Source of the DNA: Sphingomonadales bacterium
Lineage (GTDB): Bacteria; Pseudomonadota; Alphaproteobacteria; Sphingomonadales; Sphingomonadaceae
Length of the DNA stretch: 64,000 nt
Direction: 5' to 3'
Assembly (NCBI GenBank): GCA_018971065.1
Contig: JAGWVC010000001.1
Coordinates: 88,378 to 152,377 of the forward strand
In this document: in pieces, positions 11,021-20,085 of the stretch
Layout of the letters: each line of letters starts with the position of its first letter
How positions within the stretch are numbered: position 1 is the stretch's first letter
The notes under the pieces: model-generated
The model's database searches: none
What the model was told of the DNA's origin: nothing
Seen by the model: the letters and a program-made list of their open reading frames with translations, nothing else
Made by a program: the position numbers and the translations under genes

Positions 11021-11152
11021 GCCATCCCCCTCTTGTTGCGCCGGGCAGGCTATCGCACCCGCGATCCCTTGCCAAGTGCAAGAAATCGAGAGCAATTTTC
11101 ACCCTATCCGGCGGCGGCGCATGTTGCCAACGTGGCCGCGAAGGAGCTTGCC

Positions 11153-12010
11153 ATGACCCAGTCCGTTGCCGTTGTCACCGGGGCTTCCGCCGGGGTGGGG
11201 CTTGCCGCGGCGCGGGCGCTGCTGAAGCAGGGCTGGCGGGTGATTGCCACCGGGCGCAACCCGGCGCGGTGTGCGGCGGCCGAGGCCGAGCTGTCGGCAT
11301 TCGCGCAGCCCGGTCAGCTCAGCTTCCTGCGCGCCGATCTGGCGCTGCTGGGCGAGGCGCGGCGGCTGGCGGGCGAGATCGCCGGGCTGACCGACCGGGT
11401 ACACCTGCTGGCCAACAACGCCGGCGGGATGACCGATCATTTCGCGACCACCGCCGAAGGGCTGGAAGAGAACATCGCCGGCAACTACCTGGGCGCCTGG
11501 GTGCTGACCGAGGCGCTGCTGCCGCTGCTGCGTGCCGCGGCGAAGGATGCGGCGCCGGGCACGGTGCGCATCGTCAACACCTCGTCCGACGGCAGCGAGT
11601 TCATTCCCGGCATCAACCTCGACGACATGCAGAACCTGGCGGACTGGAACCCCGGCACCGCCTATTGCACCGGCAAGCTGGCCAATGTGCTGCACGCCCG
11701 CGCGCTGGCCGGAAGGCTGGCAGCGGATGGCATCGTCGCGCATTCGTTCCACCCGGGCACGGTCGATTCCAACTTCTTCAGCCACGTGCCGGAAACCACC
11801 AAGGCCTATACCGACGGGCTGGCCAAGATCACGATGGATGAAGGCGCCGATACGCTGGTGTGGCTGGCGACGTCGGTCGAGGGCGGGCAGTCCAGCGGCG
11901 GCTACTGGCACTGCCGCGCGCCGCGCGTGCCCAATCCGGTGGTGGACGACGCCGCCGTGGTGGCGCGGTTCGAGGACGAGACGCGCAAGCTGGTGGCCAG
12001 CGTCGCCTGA
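11153..12010 (+). CDS. Short-chain dehydrogenase/reductase, retinol-dehydrogenase-like
   Basis: 285 aa; ATG 11153 is preceded by AAGGAG. It has TGASAGVGLAAARALL (cofactor loop), NNAGG, and YCTGK as the catalytic Tyr-Lys pair, with NTSSDGSEF supplying the Ser. The order and the loop between Ser and Tyr resemble retinol-dehydrogenase/WW-oxidoreductase-like SDRs, usually NADP-dependent. The substrate cannot be inferred. It sits directly before dnaB, but a separate leader of about 120 bp lies between. Confidence 0.85.
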   Translation: MTQSVAVVTGASAGVGLAAARALLKQGWRVIATGRNPARCAAAEAELSAFAQPGQLSFLRADLALLGEARRLAGEIAGLTDRVHLLANNAGGMTDHFATTAEGLEENIAGNYLGAWVLTEALLPLLRAAAKDAAPGTVRIVNTSSDGSEFIPGINLDDMQNLADWNPGTAYCTGKLANVLHARALAGRLAADGIVAHSFHPGTVDSNFFSHVPETTKAYTDGLAKITMDEGADTLVWLATSVEGGQSSGGYWHCRAPRVPNPVVDDAAVVARFEDETRKLVASVA

Positions 12011-12130
12011 CCTTTATTTGATCCCCGCTATCCACAGCGTCGCGCGCTTGCGCGGACCGTAGCTTGCGCGCATCAGGGGCGGCTTCACCGCTTGCGAGGT
12101 TTTTGCCCGGCCATGCCCCAGGACGTTCTG

Positions 12131-13651
12131 ATGCTGCGTACAGGAAATGCCGGGGCCGACGCGGGCGCCGACGGCGCGCCGGGCAAGGCGCTGCCGTCGA
12201 ACGTCGAGGCCGAGGCCGCGTTCCTGGGCGCGCTGCTGATCGACAACCGGGTGCTGGAGGAACTGGGCGTGCCGCTGGCGGCCGAGCATTTCTTCGAGCC
12301 GATCCACGCGCGCATCTATCGCAAGGTGACCGAACTGCTGGACCGCAAGGCGGTGGTGACGCCGGTGACGCTGCGCCCCTATTTCGAGGCGGACGAGGCG
12401 CTGAAGGAACTGGGCGGCACCAGCTATCTGGCGCGGCTGACCGCCGACGGGCAGGGCCTGCTGGCACCGCGCACGCTGGCCGAGCAGATCTATGAACTGG
12501 CGCTGCTGCGCGAGCTGGTGGCGGTGGGGCGCAACCTTGTCACCGGGGCGATGGACACATCGCAAGACGTGGCGCCGATGGACCAGATCGGCCTGGCCGA
12601 AGCCGCGCTGTACAAGGTGGCCGAGGGCGCCGGACCCAACAACGAGGCGCAGAGCTTCGCGATGGCGACCCGCACCGCGATCCAGTCGATCGAGAAGGCG
12701 TTCAATTCGGGCGGGCACATCGCCGGCAAGACCACCGGCCTCGAAAGCGTCAATCACAAGATCGGCGGCCTGCACGACAGCGACCTTATCATTCTGGCGG
12801 GCCGCCCCGGCATGGGCAAGACCTCGCTGGTGACCAACATCGCCTATAACGCCGCCAGCCGCTATCTCGACGATATCGAGACGCTGAAGATGGACCCCGC
12901 GAAATCGGTGGGCGCGCCGGTGGCGTTCTTCAGCCTTGAAATGAGCGCGGACCAGTTGGCCACCCGCATCCTGGCCGAACAGTCGGGCATCAGTTCCGAA
13001 GCGCTGCGCGTCGGCCGGATCAGCCGCGAGGATTTCCAGCAGCTATCCTATGCCAGCCAGCGCCTGGCCAGCCTGCCGCTGTACATCGACGATACCCCGG
13101 CGCTGACCATCGCGGCGCTGCGCACCCGCGCGCGGCGGCTGAAGCGCAAGCACAACATCGGGCTGATCGTGGTGGACTACCTGCAGCTTCTGCAAGGCTC
13201 GGGCCGCGCCAGCGACAACCGCGTCAATGAAATCTCCGAGATCAGCCGTGGCCTGAAGACGCTGGCCAAGGAACTGTCGGTGCCGGTGATCGCGCTGTCG
13301 CAGCTATCGCGCGCGGTCGAAAGCCGCGAGGACAAGCGGCCGATGCTGTCGGACCTTCGCGAATCGGGCTCGATCGAGCAGGACGCCGACATGGTGTGGT
13401 TCGTGTTCCGCGAGGACTATTACCACGCCGCCAAGGAACCGAAGCTGGGCGACGGCGGCGATGCGGCGGTGGACGCCACCTATGACAAGTGGCGCGAGGA
13501 GATGGAGCGCATCCACGGCCTGGCCGAACTGATCATCGCCAAGCAGCGTCACGGCGCCACCGGCAAGGTGCGGCTGCGGTTCGAGGCGCGGATCACCCGG
13601 TTCAGCGATCTGGCCGGCGACGATCTGGCCAACGCCTACGAGAGCGAATAG
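12131..13651 (+). CDS. dnaB: Replicative DNA helicase DnaB
   Basis: 506 aa from ATG 12131 (AGGA eight bases upstream; ATG 12113 is an alternative). The N-terminal collar domain starts at PSNVEAEAAFLGALL; the RecA-like domain has Walker A GRPGMGKTSL, the Walker B strand LIVVDYLQLL and the RESGSIEQDAD region. DnaB is the hexameric 5'-3' helicase of the replication fork. Its last 16 bases overlap the 3' end of an MFS gene on the other strand. Confidence 0.96.
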   Translation: MLRTGNAGADAGADGAPGKALPSNVEAEAAFLGALLIDNRVLEELGVPLAAEHFFEPIHARIYRKVTELLDRKAVVTPVTLRPYFEADEALKELGGTSYLARLTADGQGLLAPRTLAEQIYELALLRELVAVGRNLVTGAMDTSQDVAPMDQIGLAEAALYKVAEGAGPNNEAQSFAMATRTAIQSIEKAFNSGGHIAGKTTGLESVNHKIGGLHDSDLIILAGRPGMGKTSLVTNIAYNAASRYLDDIETLKMDPAKSVGAPVAFFSLEMSADQLATRILAEQSGISSEALRVGRISREDFQQLSYASQRLASLPLYIDDTPALTIAALRTRARRLKRKHNIGLIVVDYLQLLQGSGRASDNRVNEISEISRGLKTLAKELSVPVIALSQLSRAVESREDKRPMLSDLRESGSIEQDADMVWFVFREDYYHAAKEPKLGDGGDAAVDATYDKWREEMERIHGLAELIIAKQRHGATGKVRLRFEARITRFSDLAGDDLANAYESE

Positions 13652-14946
13652 GCGGGTTCGGTGGTCGGCACGACGGGGGCCGGCTCCTCCTCCGCCTCCG
13701 CCACGGGCTGGCGCTCCAGCAGCAGGAACAGCAGCGCGCCGATCCCGCACGACGCGGCGGCGATCAGCATGTAATCGGCATAGCTGCCGCCCCGCGCCAG
13801 GATCAGCCCCAGGAACACGTTGCCCGAAGCCATCGCCGCGCCCACCCCGGCCGATTGCAGGCCCGATGCCGAACTGAACATCGCGCGCGGGAAATAGCGC
13901 GTGCACAAGTAGGGCACGACGTCGCCCTCCCCCCCGAACGCCATGCCCATCAGCACGATCGCCGCGCCCACGGCGATGACGCTGTGCGGGTGCGCGGCGA
14001 GCACCAGCAGCCCCGCCACCGGCAGCGCGAAGCTGACCGTGGCGACGCGGGTGGCGGGGAAATGATCGCAGGCGACGCCGCCGACAAGGCGCCCGGCGAT
14101 CGAGCCGATGGCGAAGGCCGAGACCATCAGCGCCGCCTGGGCGCTGGGCAGGCCCTGATCGAGCGCGACCATCTTCAACTGCATCGATGCCAGCGCGAAC
14201 GGCAGGTTCACCAGCACGGTGGCGCCGACGATGATCCACAGCGCCGGCATCGCCAGCATCCGCCGATAACTGCCCGGCGCCGCCGCCGATACCGCCAGCG
14301 GCCGGTGATTTCGGTCTTCGGTGCGCGGGGCCGGGCGGGTGCGTTCGGCGAGCGTGGCATCGCGCGGCAGCAGCGACATCATGCCAAGGCCGGACAGCAG
14401 CGACGTGGCGGCCATTGCCCAGTAGCCGGTCTGCCAGTCGGTCCGGTCGATCAGCGCGGTCAGCAGCGGGCTGGCCAGCGCGCCCATCAGCGGCGTGGCG
14501 GTGCCCATGATGCCGAACGCCATGCCGCGCCGGCGGCGGAACGTGGTGGCGATGACGCGGGCATAGACCACGGTGGTGGTGGTGGACGAGCACAGCACCA
14601 GCGCCACCTGCAGCCAGAAGAAATGGCGGATGTCGCCGTCGAGGAACGTCGAGGCGACCATGAAGCACGGGAACGCGATGCAGCCGAAGGTGGCGACGCG
14701 GCGCACCCCGAAGCGATCGGCCAGCCGCCCGGCGATGGGCAGCGTGACCATCACCAGGAACTGGATGACGCCCAGCATGGCCCATTGCGACCGCGACCAG
14801 CCGAACGCCTTGATCAGGTAGGGCGCGAAGATCGACAGCAGGTAGGTGTTCAGCGACAGCCCGGTGGACAGGCCCAGGCACGTGGCCAGCAGCGCGCGCC
14901 AGTGCCGGCGGAACTCGCCACCCGCCGAATCGGGGCCTGCTGCCAT
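13636..14946 (-). CDS. MFS transporter (monocarboxylate/oxalate-formate-antiporter-like)
   Basis: 436 aa from ATG 14946, nine bases after GGGAGA; GTG 14955 and ATG 14952 are alternatives. Twelve hydrophobic segments with the loop AGRLADRFGVRR after helix 2 mark the major facilitator fold; STTTTVVYARVIATTFRRRRGMA at the helix 4-5 region fits the MCT/OFA branch, which imports carboxylates. Its 3' end overlaps dnaB by 16 bases, an unusual tail-to-tail overlap of an essential gene and a transporter. Confidence 0.82.
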   Translation of the reverse strand: MAAGPDSAGGEFRRHWRALLATCLGLSTGLSLNTYLLSIFAPYLIKAFGWSRSQWAMLGVIQFLVMVTLPIAGRLADRFGVRRVATFGCIAFPCFMVASTFLDGDIRHFFWLQVALVLCSSTTTTVVYARVIATTFRRRRGMAFGIMGTATPLMGALASPLLTALIDRTDWQTGYWAMAATSLLSGLGMMSLLPRDATLAERTRPAPRTEDRNHRPLAVSAAAPGSYRRMLAMPALWIIVGATVLVNLPFALASMQLKMVALDQGLPSAQAALMVSAFAIGSIAGRLVGGVACDHFPATRVATVSFALPVAGLLVLAAHPHSVIAVGAAIVLMGMAFGGEGDVVPYLCTRYFPRAMFSSASGLQSAGVGAAMASGNVFLGLILARGGSYADYMLIAAASCGIGALLFLLLERQPVAEAEEEPAPVVPTTEPAYSLS

Positions 14947-15062
14947 GACCATCACTCTCCCGCCGGCGCGCCGTTATCGGCCTGCCCGCCATTGGAGCGG
15001 GTTTGCCGGGCGGGCGCAAGCGATGATGCGGCAGGGCCGAGTGACCGGGGCGGCGAGTTTCC

Positions 15063-15091
15063 TTGACTTTTACGGCCCCGGTCTCTAGCCG
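15063..15091 (+). promoter_or_regulatory. Possible housekeeping promoter of rpoZ
   Basis: TTGACT (15063-15068) and CTAGCC (15086-15091) are spaced by 17 bases and end 39 bases before the rpoZ start. The -35 is good and the -10 is weak, as often in this group. Confidence 0.35.
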
Positions 15092-15130
15092 CCTTGCCTT
15101 CCCGAGAGATTCTGGCTGACCGGAGTGCCC

Positions 15131-15475
15131 ATGGCGCGCGTTACCGTTGAAGATTGCGTAGACAAGGTTCCCAACCGTTTCGACCTGGTGCTGCTGGCAG
15201 CCCAGCGCGCGCGGGAGATTTCGGGGGGCGCGGAGCTGACCGTCGATCGCGATCGCGACAAGAACCCGGTGGTGGCGCTGCGCGAGATCGCCGACGAGAC
15301 GATTCGCCCCAAGGCCCTGCACGAAGCCGTGGTCACCTCGCTCCAGCGCGTTCTGCCCGACGATGACGACGAGGTGGATGAGATCGGCTCGCTCAGCCAG
15401 CAGGCCGAAGCGCTGCGCATCACCGCCGCGGCGCCGGTGCGCAACACCTCGATCGGCGGCGATTACGACGGCTAA
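15131..15475 (+). CDS. rpoZ: RNA polymerase omega subunit
   Basis: 114 aa from ATG 15131, with CGGAG seven bases upstream. [20 protein letters not shown] is the omega N-terminus almost universal in Alphaproteobacteria, and [15 protein letters not shown] is the second conserved block. Omega binds the beta-prime subunit and helps assemble RNA polymerase. The acidic tail beyond residue 75 (DDDDEVDE) is variable in the family. The gene is monocistronic: a strong terminator follows at 15501. No relA/spoT neighbour is present here. Confidence 0.95.
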   Translation: MARVTVEDCVDKVPNRFDLVLLAAQRAREISGGAELTVDRDRDKNPVVALREIADETIRPKALHEAVVTSLQRVLPDDDDEVDEIGSLSQQAEALRITAAAPVRNTSIGGDYDG

Positions 15476-15500
15476 TTTGGGTATCTTGCAGGTTTCAGGA

Positions 15501-15527
15501 AGGGCGGGGTTTCCCGCCCTTTTTGTT
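15501..15527 (+). terminator. Rho-independent terminator of rpoZ
   Basis: Perfect 8-bp stem AGGGCGGG / CCCGCCCT with a GTTT loop (15509-15512), followed by a run of T (15520-15524). Confidence 0.88.
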
Positions 15528-15571
15528 TGGCCAAGGCACGGGTATGCTGCCCGCTTCGCGTGGGGAGCAGC

Positions 15572-16696
15572 ATGGACAGTACCATTCAGGCGATAGGGTC
15601 GGTTGTCGATGGCGCATTGGCGGCGCGGGCGGTGGAGCCTGACGCCGGGGAAGACGCTGCGGAACAAGGGCATTTCCACGAGGCCGCCTGCCTGAACTGC
15701 GGCACCCAACTGGTGGGCCGGCACTGCCACAACTGCGGCCAGGCCGCGCATGTCCACCGCACGCTGGGCGCGTTCTTCCACGACCTGCTGCACGGCCTGT
15801 TCCATGTCGAGGGGAAGGTCTGGCGGACGATCCCGATGCTGGCATGGCAACCGGGGCAGATGACGCGCGAATATATCGACGGGCGGCGCGCCAGCTATGT
15901 TTCGCCGATCGCGCTGTTCCTGTTCAGCGTGTTCGTGACTTTCGCGGCGTTCCATCTGGGAGCCGCCCCGTTCCGCATCTATGGCATGCCGAAGGGCAAT
16001 ACCGTCTCGGCGGGCAACACCAGCCCGGCCGAAATGGCGGCAGCGAATGCCAGGCTGGACAAGGCGATCGCCACGCTGAAGGCACAGCGCGCGGCGGCGG
16101 TGGCGGCCAGACGCGGTGAGGACGCGATCGACGCGATCGATACGCAGATCGAGACCCTGCAGGATTCGCGCGAGGAGGCAAAGGCCGAGAAGCCGGTCAA
16201 CCTGCACACGCCAATCAACCTGCACACGAAAGTGAATGTCACCCGGTCGAGCCTGTTCGGCATGGATGTGACCGAGCGCGCCAACGCCGCCTGGCACCGG
16301 GCCAAGGCCAACCCCGAGCTGACCGCGCTGCGCATGGAAGAGAACGCGCACAAATATTCGTGGCTGCTGATCCCGCTGTCGGTGCCGTTCGTGTGGCTGA
16401 TGTTTCCGTTCAGCCGGCGGTTCCGGCTGTATGATCACACCGTGTTCGTGACCTATTCGCTGTGCTTCATGATGCTGTTGCAGGCGGCGATGGTGCTGGC
16501 GACGGCAAGCGGGGCGGGATGGCTGATCGGCATCCTGGTGTTCTATGTGCCGTTCCACATGCACCGGCAGTTGCGCGGCACCTATGCGCTGGGGCGGTGG
16601 GGCGCGGCCTGGCGGACGGGCTGGCTGCTGATGAGCGCCTTGCTGGCGCTGCTGTTCTGGGTGCTGGCGCTGACCGCGTTGCTGGTGGCCGAGTAA
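15572..16696 (+). CDS. DUF3667-type membrane protein with zinc ribbon
   Basis: 374 aa from ATG 15572 (GGGGAG upstream). The N-terminal part holds two CxxC pairs (CLNCGTQ and CHNCGQ), a zinc-ribbon module, then the block LLHGLFHVEGKVWRT and TREYIDGRRASYVSPIALF, characteristic of DUF3667 proteins. A first membrane span follows; a charged linker of about 100 residues separates it from three C-terminal spans. Function unknown. It is placed between rpoZ and a CoA-transferase gene with 67 bases to the latter. Confidence 0.85.
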   Translation: MDSTIQAIGSVVDGALAARAVEPDAGEDAAEQGHFHEAACLNCGTQLVGRHCHNCGQAAHVHRTLGAFFHDLLHGLFHVEGKVWRTIPMLAWQPGQMTREYIDGRRASYVSPIALFLFSVFVTFAAFHLGAAPFRIYGMPKGNTVSAGNTSPAEMAAANARLDKAIATLKAQRAAAVAARRGEDAIDAIDTQIETLQDSREEAKAEKPVNLHTPINLHTKVNVTRSSLFGMDVTERANAAWHRAKANPELTALRMEENAHKYSWLLIPLSVPFVWLMFPFSRRFRLYDHTVFVTYSLCFMMLLQAAMVLATASGAGWLIGILVFYVPFHMHRQLRGTYALGRWGAAWRTGWLLMSALLALLFWVLALTALLVAE

Positions 16697-16763
16697 CCCC
16701 GGTTCGATCAATCCATTGCGTCGGCAGGCGTGTATGCAGGCGGCACGGCAGACGGAGCAGGTG

Positions 16764-18083
16764 ATGGACTATCGGGCGCTGTATCGATCGAAGCGGGTTT
16801 CGGCGGAGGCGGCGGTGTCGGTCATCGCCTCGGGCATGAACGTGGCGATGGGCATGGCCGTGGCCGAGCCCCCTGCCCTGCTGGCGGCGCTGGCGCGGCG
16901 GGTGGAGGCGGCGGGGCTGTCCGAGCTGAAGCTGTGGTATTTCCATTCGCTGGAGGCGGCGGGGGCGACGGTGCTGCGCCGCGAATTGCTGGACCGGGTG
17001 CGGCCGCACTGCATGTTCCTGAGCGGGGTGGAACGCGCGCTGATCCGGGGGGACACATCGGGGCGCGCCTATGGCCCGGTGGAGTTCGTGCCAATCGCGT
17101 TTTCGGAATCACCCGCGCTGTTCGAGGGGCCGGTGGACCTGGACGTCTGCGTGACCACGGTTTCGCCGATGGACCGGCACGGCTGGTTCACGTTCGGCAC
17201 CAGCAACGATTATACGAGTACCGCCGCGCGGCGGGCGAAGCGGCTGATCGTGGAGGTGAACCCGGCGATGCCGCGCGTGTTCGGCGATTCGCTGCTGCAT
17301 GTCTCGGCAGTGGATGCCATCGTCGAGGCGCCGGGCCGGCTGGCCGAAGTCTCCTGCGGCGAGGCCAGCGCCGAGGAGCAGGCAATCGCGGCGATCATCG
17401 CCGGGATGATCGACGACGGCGCCTGCCTGCAGATGGGCATCGGCACGCTGCCGGCGGCGGTGTGCGGGCTGCTGCGCGACCGGCGTGACCTGGGCATCCA
17501 CACCGAACTGCTGACCCCGGCGCTGGCCGAACTGATCCGCTGCGGCGCGGTGACCAACAAGGCCAAGGCGACCTATCGCGGGCGCAGCGTGTTCACCTTC
17601 GCGATGGGCGACCGGGCGTTCTATGACTTCATCGACGACAATCCGGCGATGCATTCGCTGCCGGTCAACCTGGTCAACGACCCGCGCCACATCGCCAAGA
17701 ACGACAACGTGGTGTCAGTGAACGGCACGTTGCAGGTGGACCTGTCGGGCGCGTGCAATTCGGAGCATCTGCTGGGGCGGCAGTATTCGGGATCGGGCGG
17801 GCAACTGGATTTCGTGCGCGGGGCGCGGGCGTCGCGCGGGGGAAAATCGATCATCGCCTGCCAGTCCACCGCGGCGGGAGGCAAGGTCAGCCGGATCGTG
17901 CCGGTGCTGGACGGACCGGTAACGACGCCGCGCAACGACACGCAGATCGTGGTGACCGAATACGGCTTTGCCGACCTGACCGGGCTGTCGCTGAAGGAGC
18001 GGGCCGAGGCGCTGATCGGCCTGGCCCACCCCGATTTTCGCGATGCGCTGCGGGAGGGAGCGGCAGGCACCCTCCCCCGCTGA
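16764..18083 (+). CDS. Acetyl-CoA hydrolase / 4-hydroxybutyrate CoA-transferase family protein
   Basis: 439 aa from ATG 16764 with a GGAGCAGGT site upstream. It belongs to the family I CoA-transferase/acetyl-CoA hydrolase group: LQMGIGTLPAAVCGLL in the N-terminal half, HTELLTPALAELI, and in the C-terminal half GACNSEHLLGRQYSG, the region of the catalytic Glu, then IVVTEYGFADLTG. These enzymes move CoA between short acyl groups through a glutamyl-CoA intermediate. The tail-to-tail neighbour is a MaoC-type dehydratase (2 bases apart), consistent with acyl-CoA metabolism. Confidence 0.87.
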   Translation: MDYRALYRSKRVSAEAAVSVIASGMNVAMGMAVAEPPALLAALARRVEAAGLSELKLWYFHSLEAAGATVLRRELLDRVRPHCMFLSGVERALIRGDTSGRAYGPVEFVPIAFSESPALFEGPVDLDVCVTTVSPMDRHGWFTFGTSNDYTSTAARRAKRLIVEVNPAMPRVFGDSLLHVSAVDAIVEAPGRLAEVSCGEASAEEQAIAAIIAGMIDDGACLQMGIGTLPAAVCGLLRDRRDLGIHTELLTPALAELIRCGAVTNKAKATYRGRSVFTFAMGDRAFYDFIDDNPAMHSLPVNLVNDPRHIAKNDNVVSVNGTLQVDLSGACNSEHLLGRQYSGSGGQLDFVRGARASRGGKSIIACQSTAAGGKVSRIVPVLDGPVTTPRNDTQIVVTEYGFADLTGLSLKERAEALIGLAHPDFRDALREGAAGTLPR

Positions 18084-18085
18084 GA

Positions 18086-19249
18086 TCAGCCCGGCTTTTT
18101 CGGCAGGACGATTTCCGCCACGCCGTTGCACATCAGCGTGCCCTTCTGGTTCTTCATCACGTGCTTGACGTGGATCAGGGCGCGGCCTTCCTCGTCCACC
18201 GATTTATCGACCACTTCGGCGGTCTGGATGGTAATGTCGCCCGACAGCGCCGGGCCGCGATAGTTGGCGGTGGAGTGCAGCACCCAGCCGTGTTCGCCCG
18301 CCCAGCCGGTGAGGTAATCGGTGACCCAGGCGCCCATGCTGGCGCCATAGCCATAGGCGCGCGGCATCCCGATCTTGCGCGCGTACTTCGGGAACATGTG
18401 GCCGCGCGACGGGCCATAGTAGGCGCCATCGGTGATCTCGGGGTTGATGCGTTCCATGTGCGGATCGTTCTCGTGCCCGGCCATTTCCTTGGTGAAGCCC
18501 AGTGCTTCGAGGTCGAGTTCGCGGCGATCGAGCGTGCCCCAGATGGTGAACAGGTACGAACGCCATTCGGTGGCGAAGCTGACCACGCTGTGCGGGCCGA
18601 ACACGCGCTCGGGCAACTGGTCGCCGATGGCGACGTCGTCCCACCAGCGTTCCTTGTGACCAAGGTCGTGCATCATCTGCACCCAGGCGAACTTGCGCTC
18701 CTCCAGCGCCTCGATCTCGGCATCGGTCCATTCCGGCTCGTCGAATTCGGCGGTGTTGACGGTATCGGCACCGGCGTGCGCAAGGTAGCGGATCGCGGTG
18801 GAGCGCTGCTTGGCGATCAGCACGCCGTCCTGGTTGCGATAGAAATTGTCGCCACGCTGGAAGCAGGTGGGGCCGAAGCCCGTGTTCTTGACCGTATAGT
18901 CGAACGGAATCCGCTCATTGCTGATCACGTCGCCGCCATAGACGCGGGCGCCGGTGTGCCAGAACTCGTCCCCGCCGAACAGCAGGTGCGATTCGGCGAT
19001 GCGGCCCATGCACGACGACGAGGTGCCGTGGCTGTCGTCCATGACGATCGGGAAGCTCTGCGGCGCGACCAGCCTGCCCCACTTCGACGCGGCGGCATAG
19101 GCGGGATCGAAGTGCAGCAGGTTGGGATAGTGCATCGCCTGGACCCAGCGGCGGATGTCGTTGTTGCCCAGCGGTTCGCGCAGCGGCGAGGAATCGATGA
19201 CCGTGCCGAGGTACTGGTCGATGTCGGTGCAGTCGAACGGTTGGGACAT
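18086..19249 (-). CDS. FAS1-like/MaoC double-hotdog dehydratase
   Basis: 387 aa from ATG 19249 (AAAGG seven bases upstream). Two hotdog-fold halves: the first around the conserved PNLLHFDPAYAAASKWG, the second around the block YGPSRGHMFPKYARKIG and MPRAYGYGASMGAWVTDYL. This layout is that of MaoC-like enoyl-CoA hydratases/dehydratases common in actinobacterial and sphingomonad lipid catabolism. The reaction would be reversible hydration of an enoyl-CoA; the acyl chain is unknown. A double-hairpin repeat lies about 40 bases upstream, and a TetR gene on the same strand ends its own frame beyond it. Confidence 0.78.
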   Translation of the reverse strand: MSQPFDCTDIDQYLGTVIDSSPLREPLGNNDIRRWVQAMHYPNLLHFDPAYAAASKWGRLVAPQSFPIVMDDSHGTSSSCMGRIAESHLLFGGDEFWHTGARVYGGDVISNERIPFDYTVKNTGFGPTCFQRGDNFYRNQDGVLIAKQRSTAIRYLAHAGADTVNTAEFDEPEWTDAEIEALEERKFAWVQMMHDLGHKERWWDDVAIGDQLPERVFGPHSVVSFATEWRSYLFTIWGTLDRRELDLEALGFTKEMAGHENDPHMERINPEITDGAYYGPSRGHMFPKYARKIGMPRAYGYGASMGAWVTDYLTGWAGEHGWVLHSTANYRGPALSGDITIQTAEVVDKSVDEEGRALIHVKHVMKNQKGTLMCNGVAEIVLPKKPG

Positions 19250-19289
19250 GGCGCGGCCTTTCACGCAAGTGCGGGGAATGGGCGTTCTC

Positions 19290-19390
19290 TGGAGCATGAT
19301 GACGTTTCAGTGAAACGCCATCATGCTCCAGCTTTCTGTTGTCGTGCGATTTATCGACAAAAACCGGTTCCCACTTTTTTGTCATCGCAC
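19290..19390. repeat. Double-hairpin interspersed repeat, copy A
   Basis: Module 1 is a near-perfect inverted repeat (arms 19291-19309 and 19311-19329, one mismatch). Module 2 (19344-19390) pairs GTGCGAT with ATCGCAC and GACAAAAA with the T-run/GTC, with a 5-base bulge, around the loop CCGGTTCCCAC. Copy B at 55086-55186 has the same layout and is almost identical in module 2. The CGGTTCCCACTTTT core recalls palindromic repeats scattered through alphaproteobacterial genomes. Here it sits in the leader of the MaoC gene. Confidence 0.85.
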
Positions 19391-19449
19391 TTTAGCCTTT
19401 GCCGGCGGCCGGGCAACCCGAATTGCCCGGACAGCCGATCGCGCCCGCG

Positions 19450-20037
19450 CTATGCTGCGGCCGGTCCATCGACCAGATCCTGGAAGGCGCGGGCCAGCCA
19501 GTCGACCGTGCCCGCCGGCAGCCGGCGATTCTCGCTAAGGCGCAGCATCATCGTGAACCCGGTCATCAGCGCATAGACCGAGGTGGCGCGGGCGATGGCT
19601 TCAGGCTCCCCCAGCCATTCGATCAGCGGGCCGACGGTGTGCTGGGCGACGACACGGCGAACGACGGCTTCGGCTTCCGGATCGCCCAGCGCCAGCACCG
19701 TCATCGCGGTAAGCCGGGTGTCGCTTTCCTCGACCAGCAGCATCGCCATCTGGCGGCCGAAATCGGCCTTGTCGGCAATGAACAGCGCGCGGGTGTAGAG
19801 CGCATGGACCAGCGCGCGTTCGAACAGCGCGACCTTGCTGCCGAAATAGCGGATGACCAGCGACGAGGCGATTCCGGCCTTCTCGGCGATCTCGCGGATG
19901 CCGGCGCGCGAGTAGCCCTGTTCGGCGAAGCATTCGAACGCGGCTTCGAGAATGCGGTTGCGCGTGGCGACCGAATCACGCTTGCGCGCGGCTGTTTCCG
20001 GTTTGCGAGGTGCCGATTCGGCGTTGTCCAATCCCAT
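19450..20037 (-). CDS. TetR/AcrR-family transcriptional regulator
   Basis: 195 aa. HTH at about 25-70: TRNRILEAAFECFAEQGYSR, then IREIAEKAGIASSLVIRYFGSK, a textbook TetR reading head. The C-terminal part (FGRQMAMLLVEESDTRL) resembles the TetR_C domains found beside acyl-CoA metabolism genes. It is upstream of, and codirectional with, the MaoC gene, about 200 bases away with the repeat in between; control of that gene is plausible but not shown. Dut lies upstream on the same strand. Confidence 0.87.
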   Translation of the reverse strand: MGLDNAESAPRKPETAARKRDSVATRNRILEAAFECFAEQGYSRAGIREIAEKAGIASSLVIRYFGSKVALFERALVHALYTRALFIADKADFGRQMAMLLVEESDTRLTAMTVLALGDPEAEAVVRRVVAQHTVGPLIEWLGEPEAIARATSVYALMTGFTMMLRLSENRRLPAGTVDWLARAFQDLVDGPAAA

Positions 20038-20085
20038 CGGCAGCAGGCTAGAACGAAACGCGCGCGGTCACAACGATTGCGGAAA

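Noticed and set aside
13304..16711. A 1135-codon open frame on the minus strand
   Set aside because: It is the shadow of dnaB, the MFS gene, rpoZ and the DUF3667 gene; Arg/His/Gln-rich composition without domains, as expected for antisense frames in G+C-rich DNA.
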